45,783 nucleotides of DNA from a bacterium (GTDB lineage Bacteria; Patescibacteriota; Minisyncoccia; Sungbacterales; GWA2-42-14). A program made the translations under genes and the position numbers. Of the stretch, positions 9,728 through 19,567 are shown piece after piece. Position 1 is the first letter of the stretch, and each line of letters opens with the position of its first letter. The stretch covers positions 1 to 45,783 of the forward strand of contig JAUSFV010000035.1 in NCBI GenBank assembly GCA_030649305.1. The letters are read 5' to 3'. Below the pieces are notes generated by a model. That model was given only the letters and a program-made list of their open reading frames with translations. It searched no databases and was not told the DNA's origin.

Positions 9728-9943
9728 TTAGATAAGAATCGTAACGATGCCGAGGCCGAAAAAAAGCACGGCAAGGATAACCGTTCCCCAAAAAAGGATT
9801 TTTTCAAATCCTCTGCGCGTCTGGTACACGACACTATCTCCGCCGAATGCCTCTGACAATCCCGCTCCTTTTTGTTGGAGCAGAATGGAGATAACCAAGA
9901 GGACTGATACGATAAGTTGTGCGATGGTGACGATGTTTTTCAT
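9728..9943 (-). CDS. secG: Preprotein translocase subunit SecG
   Basis: Two TM helices, LLQQKGAGLSEAFGGDSVVYQTRRGFEK motif. Confidence 0.92.
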   Translation of the reverse strand: MKNIVTIAQLIVSVLLVISILLQQKGAGLSEAFGGDSVVYQTRRGFEKILFWGTVILAVLFFGLGIVTILI

Positions 9944-9944
9944 A

Positions 9945-10280
9945 TTATAGTATTGAATTTGTAACTCCCAGTATGACTGACGCCCAGAATAAACTCCAAA
10001 AATCAGTGATGACCAGTTGCGCTATGAATTTGTCGGCAATCAAAAGAAGGATGATGTTGATAATGATATTGAAGAGGCCGAAGGTAAGGATAAGAAAAGG
10101 GAAGCTTACGATTTTCAGAATCGGCCGCACAATCGTAAAAATAATAGCAAGGACAACTCCCGCCGAAAAAAGCAGGGGAAGATTTGCGGGGAACTGAAAA
10201 CCCGAAAGAAGCTGAGTGGCTGCCCATACGGCTCCCGCGTTCAGGACAATTCTTAATAAAAATCTAGCAAGAAAGCCCAT
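9945..10280 (-). CDS. Phage holin family / four-TM membrane protein
   Basis: Four hydrophobic segments; 'RPILKIVSFPFLILTFGLFNIIIN' typical of this family. Confidence 0.85.
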   Translation of the reverse strand: MGFLARFLLRIVLNAGAVWAATQLLSGFQFPANLPLLFSAGVVLAIIFTIVRPILKIVSFPFLILTFGLFNIIINIILLLIADKFIAQLVITDFWSLFWASVILGVTNSIL

Positions 10281-10362
10281 TTCTGGATGATAGCATATCT
10301 TGGGCTTCCATACAAGAAAAAGAAAAAAGCCGAGAAATCTCGGCTTTGCAGAGTGATATCGG

Positions 10363-11766
10363 TTATTTTTCTAGAGATGTTCCGCCCAAGAATTTGAAAT
10401 TCTTGATTTTGAGCGTGGGAAGGAAAAAGGGAGCAAACCCTCCTTCGTCCCATGCGTCATAGGTCCGTGTGACGGGTCCCGCGCTCTCAATTCGCGAGAA
10501 CGCCTCAAACATCTTTTGTTTGAAGCGAAGATTATAAATCGGATTGATTTTCCCGCGGTCAATGAGGAATACGCCGTGTTGGGTCGTTCCCGTCATTTCA
10601 GCGGTCTGGAAATGCGGCATATGAAGGTAATGCGTTTTGGTAATCCAGATGGTCGGTGCATCCGCAGTTTCAACCATCTCTTCCAGAGAGATAGCCTTGC
10701 CGCTTATCTCCATGACGATATGTGACGGAGTAGCTCCCGAGAATCGTGCGGTAGGCGGAAGCGCATGCGCGGTATGTTCTTGTTTGAGCAGCCGCGCAAG
10801 TGTTGAGTCCGTCGCGAGGCCTCTGAGCACGCCCTGTTCTATGAGGGCTGTCTTATTTCGTGGATAGCCCTCAAAATCAAAGGGTTGCGGCGCGTATGAT
10901 AACGGATCGTCAAAGAGAGAAAATTTTTTTCCGGTAACTTCTTCGTTTAATTTTCCGGAGAACACGCTTATTCCTCTCAAGTAATTCAAGCCGTTGAAAG
11001 AAAATGAACCGAGGAATCCCATCATGGGTGCCAAGGCGTACGGTTCAAGGATGACGTCAAAGTGCGCTTCCTCTCCCGGCCCTACGATCAAAAGGCGTTT
11101 TTTCCCTTTTTGGAGGTGATGCTTTCGGATGATTTCTTCCGCAACGCGCTTTACTTCAATTTCCTGATATGAAGTTCCGCCGGATGCCGCGTAACTTGAC
11201 GTTTCCGGTTTTTGATACGGGTCGCGCCATCCGTAACAGGTCAGTATGGCTCCGCTGGATTTCTGGGAGAGTATGACGCCGTTTGAATTAGCAAACCAGG
11301 TTTCGTTTTCTCCCATTACCATTTTACCCGAAAATACGATTTTTTCTTTTTCCAGAAGTTCTTTGAGCGTAACAAGCACGCGTGTGGCGTTTTTGGATTT
11401 TAATTCAGCTGTTTCTTTGTCAAAACCGGATGTGTTCAGATTGGCAACTGAAATAGCGTTTTTGGGAACAAGCGCGGGGAGTTCCATTGCCTCCGGAAGA
11501 TAACGGACGCGCGCCATCATCTGTGCGATTCTTTTTTCTATGGAAGCGGGAGTTATGTCGGTAAAACTATCGGAAAGATATCGTCCTTTCTTGATGATGC
11601 CAAGATTGACGGCATAACTTTCCCCGGCGGGATTTTGATGAATATTTCCGTAATGGACGCGTTTCAGTAGGGCGCGGTGTTTTGTAAAGACGACTTCCGC
11701 CGCTTCTCCGCCGTGCTTGCGCGCGGTTTTGATAATCCAGGAGAGAAATTCTTTTGTGTTTCTCAT
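10363..11766 (-). CDS. TldE/PmbA-type metalloprotease subunit
   Basis: TldD/PmbA-family sequence directly downstream of the TldD-like gene. Confidence 0.85.
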   Translation of the reverse strand: MRNTKEFLSWIIKTARKHGGEAAEVVFTKHRALLKRVHYGNIHQNPAGESYAVNLGIIKKGRYLSDSFTDITPASIEKRIAQMMARVRYLPEAMELPALVPKNAISVANLNTSGFDKETAELKSKNATRVLVTLKELLEKEKIVFSGKMVMGENETWFANSNGVILSQKSSGAILTCYGWRDPYQKPETSSYAASGGTSYQEIEVKRVAEEIIRKHHLQKGKKRLLIVGPGEEAHFDVILEPYALAPMMGFLGSFSFNGLNYLRGISVFSGKLNEEVTGKKFSLFDDPLSYAPQPFDFEGYPRNKTALIEQGVLRGLATDSTLARLLKQEHTAHALPPTARFSGATPSHIVMEISGKAISLEEMVETADAPTIWITKTHYLHMPHFQTAEMTGTTQHGVFLIDRGKINPIYNLRFKQKMFEAFSRIESAGPVTRTYDAWDEGGFAPFFLPTLKIKNFKFLGGTSLEK

Positions 11767-11775
11767 GACTCCTCC

Positions 11776-13305
11776 TTATCGTCCTGCCGCGGCAGTATAG
11801 ACATCTTTGAAGTACGCGGGGGAAGTGCCGTGCCCCGTTTTCATTACTTGCATGGGGTCACCCTTGCCGCAGTTCGGAAGGCCGTAAAGTTCCCATGATT
11901 TTTCGTTGCAGAACCCGAGACAGTTTCTCCAGAAGGCGAGGTTGTCTCCGTAATAGAGACCGTTTTTCCGGAGTTCCCATTTTCCGCTGACCTTCTCCCA
12001 TGCGATTTCAACCCCAAACTGGAAGTGTCTGCGATAATCGTCAATGGTCCATGATTTATTTGCGCCAAACATCACGGTTCCGTCCGGAGTATTTTCTTTC
12101 AGTTCTTCCAAGTCGAGATGCCCGGGTTCAATGAGAATGTTGACCATACGGATAAGCGGAATATCTTTTCCGCTCATGGCACGCATGGTTCCTCCCGATT
12201 TTGTAAAATAGGGACGCCCGATTTGTCTGTTGAGCATGGTTACCGATTCGCGCGAGGTCAGAAGCCCGACCCACGTACCGTCTTTAACGAGTTGCGTGCG
12301 CTGGCGGGGTGTTCCTTCGTCATCAAAGAGGAATGTCCCAACGCCTCGGTCAATAGCACTCTCGGCGACGATATTGACGTGTTCGGAGCCGAATTTGAAT
12401 GTTCCAATCTCGGGAAGAATTTTCATGAAGAATGATCCGCCCGCAAGCGTCCACTCGGTACCGCAGCAGCGGTCCCCCTCAAAGCCGTGAATGGTTTCGT
12501 GCCCGCCGTGTAAATTGAATGAACCCGGCAGAATGATGGCATTGCGTATAGCGCTTGGCATACACGGAGCGTAACAGAGGTCAAGCGCTTCCCGCGTGAT
12601 TCTTCTCGCTTCTTTTACAAGGTCGTGTTCCTGAACATATTCGTAGCCGGCCTGCGCGATGTAGCCATGGCCGTCGGGAAAGGTACGCCCCTGGATGTCG
12701 TCATCAGAAAATCTTCGGACGTTCACGTTGATTTGCGCGCCTGAGAACAGAAAGCGCTGGTCGGTAAAGAGACCAAATGAGTTAAGAAATAGTTTCTGCG
12801 TTTTTTCGAAATTGAGATTGCCGCTTCGGTAAAATGCCATCTTACCGATTTCTTCGCGCATTGCGGCTTCTGCTTTTACGAGAAGGTTTATCTTTTCTTC
12901 GAGCGGCATTACGAACGGGTCCTTCGTATAGGGGGTCGCGTAGTAATAATCACCTTTGAGTTCCGGGTCGGGCAGGATCGGCCGTATGCTTCCGAATGAT
13001 CCGTTTGCTTCAGCCGATTCAAGGGCGCGTTTTACCATCTCGTGTACCTTGTCTTTATTAATTGCGCTGATTCCCCAGAAGCCGACACCGCCGTTTTTGT
13101 ACACAAGAATACCCATGCTTTGCGAGGCGGTATGCGCGACTTGTGATGGTTTTTCATCCTCAACGGTAATGGATTCTGCTTTGGAATCCGGCTCCATTCT
13201 TACTTCCGCATATTCTGCACCGCGCCTTTTAGCAAACACAATCGCATCTTCCATCAGTTCTCGGTATTCCATCCGTCTTCCTCCTTTTGGCTTCTTGGTT
13301 GTCAA
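11776..13305 (-). CDS. tldD: TldD-type metalloprotease subunit
   Basis: PmbA/TldD family features including HGGHETIHGFEGD and GVGTFLFDDEGTPRQRTQLVKDG. Confidence 0.88.
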   Translation of the reverse strand: MTTKKPKGGRRMEYRELMEDAIVFAKRRGAEYAEVRMEPDSKAESITVEDEKPSQVAHTASQSMGILVYKNGGVGFWGISAINKDKVHEMVKRALESAEANGSFGSIRPILPDPELKGDYYYATPYTKDPFVMPLEEKINLLVKAEAAMREEIGKMAFYRSGNLNFEKTQKLFLNSFGLFTDQRFLFSGAQINVNVRRFSDDDIQGRTFPDGHGYIAQAGYEYVQEHDLVKEARRITREALDLCYAPCMPSAIRNAIILPGSFNLHGGHETIHGFEGDRCCGTEWTLAGGSFFMKILPEIGTFKFGSEHVNIVAESAIDRGVGTFLFDDEGTPRQRTQLVKDGTWVGLLTSRESVTMLNRQIGRPYFTKSGGTMRAMSGKDIPLIRMVNILIEPGHLDLEELKENTPDGTVMFGANKSWTIDDYRRHFQFGVEIAWEKVSGKWELRKNGLYYGDNLAFWRNCLGFCNEKSWELYGLPNCGKGDPMQVMKTGHGTSPAYFKDVYTAAAGR

Positions 13306-13398
13306 AGATGTGCCGCCATTGTAGCAAAATAAGAGCCGAATGTCAAGAATTTTTGCAAGAAAAAAAGCCCCCGCAGAGCGAGAGCTTCGTATGGTTTA

Positions 13399-14538
13399 TT
13401 ATACGTTAATTTCAATGAGGTCTCGCGGGAGATTGTTTAAAACTATCGGTCCATGTTTGGTGATATGGATAGTTTCTTCAATTCTCATACCGCCAAAACC
13501 TTCTTCATAGATGCCGGGTTCATTTGTGAGTACGTCGCCGGCCTGAAGTGTTTGGTCAGGGGTAACCGCAAGTGAGGTGCGCGGTGGCTCGTGCATCGCT
13601 AGACCAATGCCATGGCCGAGCCCATGGGCGAAGTCGGGAAATCCAGCCCGCATGAGCGCGTCCCGCGCGGCATTCCGTACCACATGGCAATTGGCGCCCG
13701 GAATATAGAGCCGGGCTGTTTCGTCTATCGCGTATACGATTGCCGCATGCATTTCTTTTTGTTTTTCGGTTGCGCGTCCGACAATTACTACTCGCGATAT
13801 GTCGGAGTAGTATCCTTTATAAGTGCACCCGACATCTAGTTGGAGAATATCGCCTCGTTCCAGAAGCTTTGATGATGCCTGGCCATGAATTATCGCCGAC
13901 CGGTAACCGCTCGCGACGATGGCTCCCTCGGGCCACGGAGTTCCGCCTCGTTTGAGGATTTCCTGGTTGAGAAATCCTTCAAGCTCGGTTTCTGAAACAC
14001 CGGGCCGAATTTTTGGGATGAGCGCTCGGATGGCATCCTCAATAATGCGAAGCGATTTTACAATGAACTTTATTTCCTCTTCGTCTTTCGTGCGCCGGTT
14101 TTCAAGAATGATATTGGGTAGGCGGATAATCTCTACCCCCGGAAGATTTTTGGGGAGTTCGGATGCTACAAAATCCCATGATACTTCGTCGCCAAGAAGT
14201 CCAAGTCGTTGTACGCCAAAATCTCGCATGTTGCGATATGCTTCCCGTAGGACGCGTTGGTCTTTTTGGATTACAATATCCCAGAGATCTTCGCGGACTT
14301 CTTCTTCTGATTGCAGTTCGTATCGGCCATCGGTCAGAAACGTTCTTCCCTTCGGCAGTTTTGGTATAAGCAAAGCGAGTGATGACGAGCCGGAAAATCC
14401 GGTCAAATAGCGGATAGAAACTTTTTGTCGTTCGGATTCTTCCATATTTTTTAGAAGGAGCGCATCAACACCGTATTTCTGTAAATCGTTTGTAACCCGT
14501 CGGATCCGTTCAGGAACTTTTGTTTGTGAAAGAGCCAC
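13399..14538 (-). CDS. Xaa-Pro aminopeptidase (M24 family)
   Basis: LDVGCTYKGYYSDISR, HGLGHGIGLAMHE, TNEPGIYEEGFGGMRIEE motifs. Confidence 0.94.
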   Translation of the reverse strand: MALSQTKVPERIRRVTNDLQKYGVDALLLKNMEESERQKVSIRYLTGFSGSSSLALLIPKLPKGRTFLTDGRYELQSEEEVREDLWDIVIQKDQRVLREAYRNMRDFGVQRLGLLGDEVSWDFVASELPKNLPGVEIIRLPNIILENRRTKDEEEIKFIVKSLRIIEDAIRALIPKIRPGVSETELEGFLNQEILKRGGTPWPEGAIVASGYRSAIIHGQASSKLLERGDILQLDVGCTYKGYYSDISRVVIVGRATEKQKEMHAAIVYAIDETARLYIPGANCHVVRNAARDALMRAGFPDFAHGLGHGIGLAMHEPPRTSLAVTPDQTLQAGDVLTNEPGIYEEGFGGMRIEETIHITKHGPIVLNNLPRDLIEINV

Positions 14539-14702
14539 AGCTGACCTCCTTATTTTGCTTTGTTGTAAGCAGAAAAACCGTGCGTTTATCGTAGCAAAAA
14601 ATTATGCGTATGTCAAACACCTGCTTTGCAAAAGAGCCCGTTTCGTGCTTTACTATGAATAGTTTTCTAGTCTCTAATTGTTAGCCCCTAATCTCTTCGC
14701 TT

Positions 14703-16586
14703 ATGTTCAACGCAACCGAAGAAATCAAATCCCGCCTTGATATTGTGGATTTTATCCAGCAGTATGTCCGGCTTGAGAAAAGCGGTATTAACTGGCGCGC
14801 GAACTGCCCCTTTCATCAGGAGCGGACGCCGTCTTTTTTTGTTTCCAAAGCGCGCCAGCGGTGGCATTGTTTCGGTGGATGCGGCGAGGGGGGAGACATC
14901 TTTTCGTTTTTGATGAAAATTGAGGGGCTTGAATTTCCCGATGCGCTTGCGGTACTTGCTAAGCGTGCGGGAGTTGAAATAAAGCGCGAAGACCCGCGGG
15001 TGCAATCCGAGCGAAATCACGCGTACGCGATATGCGAATCTGCCGCGGTATGGTTTGCGGGCGAACTTCAGAAAAGTTCCCTGGCGTTGGAATATCTGAA
15101 AGGACGCGGTCTCACGGAAAAAACTATTGCCGATTTTCGTATCGGCTTTGCCCCCGAGGGCTGGCGGAATTTGTTGGAGTATCTTGTGGCAAAGGGTTTT
15201 CGCGCGGATGACATTGAAAAAGCGGGGCTCGCAATTAAAAAATCCGACACCCCTTATTCGGCATCCGGCACCTCCGGCTATTATGATCGTTTTCGCAGTC
15301 GTATTATTTTCCCTATCAGCGATGCGAACGGAAGGGTAATCGCGTTCGGCGGCCGTGTTTTCGAACCGCAGACACACGCAGAAAAAACGCAGAACAACGC
15401 AGAAACGGGTCTGCGCGATTCTGCGCTCGCCCCGTTAGATGCAGGGCTATCTAACGGGGTGAATCAGCATAGTTCTGCGGCTGCTATAGCAGCAAAATAT
15501 ATAAACTCTCCGCAAACTCCTATATACAATAAGTCACGCGTGCTTTACGCGTTTGATAAAGCAAAACAGCCCATCCGCGAAAAAAATTCGTGCGTGCTGG
15601 TTGAAGGATATATGGATGCCGTGATGTCGCATCAGGCAGGTGTTGCAAATACCGTCGCGGTTTCGGGAACAGCACTAACCGACCATCAGCTTCGCGCGAT
15701 CCGCCGTCTTACCGATACCCTGGTGAGTTCTTTTGATTCGGATTCGGCAGGGGAGCGTGCGGCAAAGCGAAGTTTGGATTTGGCAACAACGCATGATTTC
15801 AAACGCCTTGTTGCCGTGATTCCGTCCGAAGAAGGGAAAGACCCCGCAGACATCGTGGTAAAAAACCCCGCGCGCTGGGAAGAAATTGTTGCGGGCGCCC
15901 GCCCTGTGATGGATTATTATTTTGAAACCGCGTGCGCGCGATATGATATAAAAAATCCCGATGGCAAAAAGGCAATCGCGGGGGAATTAATTCCGCATCT
16001 TGCGATACTTGTAAATGAAATTGAAAAATCACATTGGGTGCGGCGGCTTTCGGGTGAACTCTCTGTACCCGAGGAATCCGTCTGGAAAGAACTTGCAAAG
16101 TTTTCGGTGCGGAGCAATGATGAGCATACGCCGTTTGCGGATACCCCCGCTGAAAGTCGCGGGCGTACCCGGATTGAGGAATTGGAAGCGCGGCTCGTTG
16201 GGGCGTTGTTGATGTGGCCCGAGAAAGCATCATTGCTTGCCGGAGCTCCCACGATGGGAAAAGAATTTTTTGCAAGCGCATTTCACGGCACATTGTTTGA
16301 GATGCTGAAAGCGGGGAAGCCGGTGAGCGTAGGAACGGGGCAGGGGACGGAGAGCGAGATGCAGGATTTGATGTTTCGCGCGGAAGTTGCGTTTCAGAAT
16401 GTTGAGAAAAAAGACGATGAAATTGTTTTATGCGCGCGCGAGATCTATAAGGAAAAAATGAAGGGGCGTCTCACGGAGTTGTCGCAAAAAATCAAAGACG
16501 CGGAGCGAAATCATGAGGCCGAGCATCTTGACGGTCTGGTGCGGGATTTTCAAGAAACCTCGCGGCAAATGAATGCATTTTTATAA
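14703..16586 (+). CDS. dnaG: DNA primase
   Basis: Zinc finger CPFHQERTPSFFVSKARQRWHCFGGCGEGG, TOPRIM VLVEGYMDAVMSHQAG; about 40-aa insertion before AAKYINSPQTP. Confidence 0.97.
   Translation: MFNATEEIKSRLDIVDFIQQYVRLEKSGINWRANCPFHQERTPSFFVSKARQRWHCFGGCGEGGDIFSFLMKIEGLEFPDALAVLAKRAGVEIKREDPRVQSERNHAYAICESAAVWFAGELQKSSLALEYLKGRGLTEKTIADFRIGFAPEGWRNLLEYLVAKGFRADDIEKAGLAIKKSDTPYSASGTSGYYDRFRSRIIFPISDANGRVIAFGGRVFEPQTHAEKTQNNAETGLRDSALAPLDAGLSNGVNQHSSAAAIAAKYINSPQTPIYNKSRVLYAFDKAKQPIREKNSCVLVEGYMDAVMSHQAGVANTVAVSGTALTDHQLRAIRRLTDTLVSSFDSDSAGERAAKRSLDLATTHDFKRLVAVIPSEEGKDPADIVVKNPARWEEIVAGARPVMDYYFETACARYDIKNPDGKKAIAGELIPHLAILVNEIEKSHWVRRLSGELSVPEESVWKELAKFSVRSNDEHTPFADTPAESRGRTRIEELEARLVGALLMWPEKASLLAGAPTMGKEFFASAFHGTLFEMLKAGKPVSVGTGQGTESEMQDLMFRAEVAFQNVEKKDDEIVLCAREIYKEKMKGRLTELSQKIKDAERNHEAEHLDGLVRDFQETSRQMNAFL
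15430..15459. repeat. CCCCGTTAGAT...ATCTAACGGGG inverted repeat inside dnaG
   Basis: 11-bp perfect arms, 8-nt loop; same core as the elements at 35849 and 36478. Confidence 0.85.
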
Positions 16587-16657
16587 CATATGTATAATAT
16601 ACCAACAAACTTGAGATTATAAGGATGTTATTTTAGGGATATGAGCGGTAATTCGTT

Positions 16658-17854
16658 TTGTATATGAAAAAGAAATCAAAATTAAAAAAATCAGCTGCAA
16701 AGGTAAAGAAGCAAAAGCCGAAAGTAAAACGGCTCGCGCCGGTAAAGCTATCAAAGAAAGAATCGTTCGCCGAGCAGGAGAAAAAAATAGGGGGGCTTGT
16801 TAAGCGGGGGAGAGACCGCGGTTTTGTGACCTATTCAGAAATTCTTACCGCGTTTCCGACGATTGAGGAGAATGTGTCGCTTCTGGAAGATATTTACGAT
16901 CATTTTGAAAAAGCGAATGTGGAAGTTATTGAGTCAAAAGAACTGATTGAAGTGCCTGCCGATGGGGTGCTTGTAGCAACAAAAGGCAAAAAAGGAAGGC
17001 GCGCGAAAGACCTTGAGGTGGGCGAGTCGTCCGATTCGGTGCAGATGTATTTGCGCGAAATCGGAAAAATTCCTCTGCTCAAAGCCGAAGAAGAAAAGGA
17101 ATTTGCAAAACGGATTGAGAAGGGCGACCAGGACGCGCGCGAGCGTCTGGCTCAGGCAAATCTTCGGCTTGTTGTATCCATCGCAAAGCGCTATGTGGGG
17201 AGGTCAGCCCACTTGTCGTTTCTTGATTTAATTCAGGAAGGGAACCTCGGATTATTTAAGGCCGTAGAAAAATTTGATTACAAACGTGGTTTTAAGTTTT
17301 CTACGTATGCCACGTGGTGGATTCGCCAGGCCATTACCCGCGCTCTTGCGGATCAAGCGCGCACCATTCGGATTCCGGTGCATATGGTGGAAACCATTTC
17401 AAAATTCCAACAGATCAAGCGGCGCCTCTTGCAGGATTTGGGGAGAGAACCGCTTCCCGCGGAAATTGCCGCGGAGCTTGGTATAGATATTGAAAAAGTG
17501 CATCACATTATGAAAATTTCTCAGGATACGGTTAGCTTGGAGGCGCCCGTGGGGGAGGATGATGAGGATTCAACGCTTGGCGAATTTATCGTGGATGAAA
17601 AGACGCTTTCCCCGTCGCAGGCGGCAGCACGGCGTATTCTGAAAGAGCAGGTAATTCAGATTATTAGCGAGTATTCTCCGCGGGAGCAGAAAATTTTGAA
17701 AATGCGCTTTGGGCTGGAAGATGGCATTACGCATACGCTTGAAGAAGTGGGGAAGGAGTTTGGGGTAACCCGCGAGCGCATCCGCCAAATTGAAGCAAAG
17801 GTTTTGGAAAAAATCCGCGGTCACGAATTGTTAAAAAAATTAGAAGAATATTGA
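16658..17854 (+). CDS. rpoD: Primary RNA polymerase sigma factor (sigma-70)
   Basis: Region 2 [30 protein letters not shown]; region 4 [28 protein letters not shown]. Confidence 0.96.
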   Translation: MYMKKKSKLKKSAAKVKKQKPKVKRLAPVKLSKKESFAEQEKKIGGLVKRGRDRGFVTYSEILTAFPTIEENVSLLEDIYDHFEKANVEVIESKELIEVPADGVLVATKGKKGRRAKDLEVGESSDSVQMYLREIGKIPLLKAEEEKEFAKRIEKGDQDARERLAQANLRLVVSIAKRYVGRSAHLSFLDLIQEGNLGLFKAVEKFDYKRGFKFSTYATWWIRQAITRALADQARTIRIPVHMVETISKFQQIKRRLLQDLGREPLPAEIAAELGIDIEKVHHIMKISQDTVSLEAPVGEDDEDSTLGEFIVDEKTLSPSQAAARRILKEQVIQIISEYSPREQKILKMRFGLEDGITHTLEEVGKEFGVTRERIRQIEAKVLEKIRGHELLKKLEEY

Positions 17855-17857
17855 TAC

Positions 17858-17897
17858 AAAAACATTCCAACATTCTGCAGAATGTTGGAATGTTTTT
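17858..17897 (+). terminator. Intrinsic terminator after rpoD
   Basis: AAAAACATTCCAACATTCTG/CAGAATGTTGGAATGTTTTT perfect palindrome ending in T tract. Confidence 0.9.
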
Positions 17898-18126
17898 TAG
17901 GAGGTTTGTCGGATTGTTGCGGTATTAGTTTTTTTGCATTATAATAAGAAGGATAAATTATTCCCCGGTAATCAACGGGCCGACGCGTTTAAGCGTTGGC
18001 GGGCATCGGGAGCATTGGCGAAGCCAAGCGCATCCGTTTATGCCCCGGAATGACCGCGGAGCGGGCGCGTAGCGCGCGGCGAGCAGAGCCGCTCTACCGC
18101 CGAGCAAACAATTTAATATATTTTAT

Positions 18127-18432
18127 TCCCCGGTAGCTCAACGGTAGAGCGGCTCGCTGTAAAGCAAAATTGCAGCTTCCTAAAGAAATTTAGGGATGAA
18201 CTCTCTGGGATAACGGTGAACCCTTCGACAGGCTCAGGGCAAGTGCCCTTCTGTAGAGGCAACACCGTGGGAACCCCGACCTAATGTCGGGGGCGCCGTA
18301 GAGACTAGATACCAGAGTGCCTAAGGCTCGATATTTATCAGGCTAAGGCAAAGATATAGTCCACGCCATTACGTAAGTAGTGGGTTATGTGTAACGAGAA
18401 GGTTCCTGGTTCGAATCCAGGCCGGGGAGCCA
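18127..18432 (+). tRNA. tRNA-Asn(GUU) interrupted by a group I intron (exons 18127-18160 and 18392-18432 incl. CCA)
   Basis: Spliced: TCCCCGGTAGCTCAACGGTAGAGCGGCTCGCTGT|TAACGAGAAGGTTCCTGGTTCGAATCCAGGCCGGGGAGCCA; loop CTGTTAA, acceptor TCCCCGG/CCGGGGA, discriminator G, all Asn-like. Confidence 0.88.
18161..18391 (+). other. Group I self-splicing intron (231 nt, no ORF)
   Basis: P1 GCTGT|AA...TTGCAGC with U-G at the 5' splice site; P7-like GAGACTAGATACC ... AAGATATAGTCC; terminal G at 18391. Confidence 0.85.
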
Positions 18433-18498
18433 TATGGGATGAGCAGAGCCAAAAGCTCTGCTTTTCTCTTTGGGGGGCTTCATTTATACTAAAATACT

Positions 18499-18540
18499 AA
18501 CTTTATAAAGTTCCGTCATTTTGCATAACTTTATAAAGTT
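18499..18540. promoter_or_regulatory. Two identical AACTTTATAAAGTT palindromes (18499-18512, 18527-18540), candidate operators
   Basis: 14-bp perfect palindromes, starts 28 bp apart, just upstream of an HTH-Fic gene. Confidence 0.75.
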
Positions 18541-18569
18541 TGGTAAAATGGTAAATATCCATTTTTATT

Positions 18570-19502
18570 ATGAATACACGTCAAAAACTAGAGATAATTC
18601 AAAGAACATTGGGGCTAACCCAAACCAAGCTGGCTGAAAGGTTTGGCGTGTCTTTTGCCGCTTTCAACAGTTGGTGGACCGGCAAATCCAATCCCAGACC
18701 AAAGATGCAGGCTTCAATTGACGAGCTCTTTTTGGAAGTGACTGGACAGAAAACGATTCCTTCCGATCAACTCACGGCAAAAAAACAAGCTCTGGAGCAA
18801 AAATCAGGAGAGTATAAAAGCGTTATAAATGAAATTTTAGCTAATCCAGACATTCGCGATCAATTTATTTTGAAGCTCACCTATCACAGCAACGGCATTG
18901 AGGGCAGCACTCTTACCGAGCCGGACACGGCCGCGATTCTTTTTGATAATGCTGCTTTGTCTCATAAAAGCTTGACCGAGCAACTGGAAGCTAAAAACCA
19001 CCAGACGGCCTTGAATTATTTGTTTGATCATATCGTTAAAAAAGAAAAAGTTGACGAGGCTCTGGTACTTAAACTCCACAGTATTCTCATGAACGGCGTT
19101 CGTCCGGACGCCGGCGTATATCGCAGTCACGGAGTCAGAATCACCGGTGTTAATTTGCCAACTGCAAACTACCTGAGTGTTCCCAAGCTCATGCCAGAAG
19201 TTATGGCTCGTAGTACTGAAAAAACAAAAGATATTATTGCTTTGTCTGCCGGTATTCATAGTACGTTTGAACAGATTCACCCATTCGGAGATGGCAACGG
19301 CCGCGTTGGTCGTTTGCTTATGAACGCAATACTCCTTAGCGCGAACTTCGCTCCGGCTATCATCCGCCAGGAACAAAAACAGCTTTACTACGCGTATCTT
19401 TATAAAGCTCAAACAAAAGAAGACCAGAGCCAATTGGAGGATTTTCTTTGTGAAGCCGTCATGGACGGATTCAAAATCTTGGACCGTACGGACACAAGGT
19501 AA
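18570..19502 (+). CDS. Fic family protein with N-terminal HTH domain
   Basis: HPFGDGNGRVGRLLMNAILL matches HxFx(D/E)GNGRxxR; inhibitory-type SNGIEGSTLTE; N-terminal LGLTQTKLAERFGVSFAAFNSWWTG. Confidence 0.94.
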   Translation: MNTRQKLEIIQRTLGLTQTKLAERFGVSFAAFNSWWTGKSNPRPKMQASIDELFLEVTGQKTIPSDQLTAKKQALEQKSGEYKSVINEILANPDIRDQFILKLTYHSNGIEGSTLTEPDTAAILFDNAALSHKSLTEQLEAKNHQTALNYLFDHIVKKEKVDEALVLKLHSILMNGVRPDAGVYRSHGVRITGVNLPTANYLSVPKLMPEVMARSTEKTKDIIALSAGIHSTFEQIHPFGDGNGRVGRLLMNAILLSANFAPAIIRQEQKQLYYAYLYKAQTKEDQSQLEDFLCEAVMDGFKILDRTDTR

Positions 19503-19567
19503 CCAAAAATAAATTTATGAAAAAGGAAATCGTTACCGACGCGGTACATAGAGTGCCGGCGGATTTA

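Noticed and set aside
18127-18432. Reading the interrupted tRNA as tRNA-Tyr(GUA)
   Set aside because: Unspliced CTGTAAA mimics a Tyr loop, but the U-G pair in P1 and terminal intron G give CTGTTAA; short variable arm and G discriminator fit Asn
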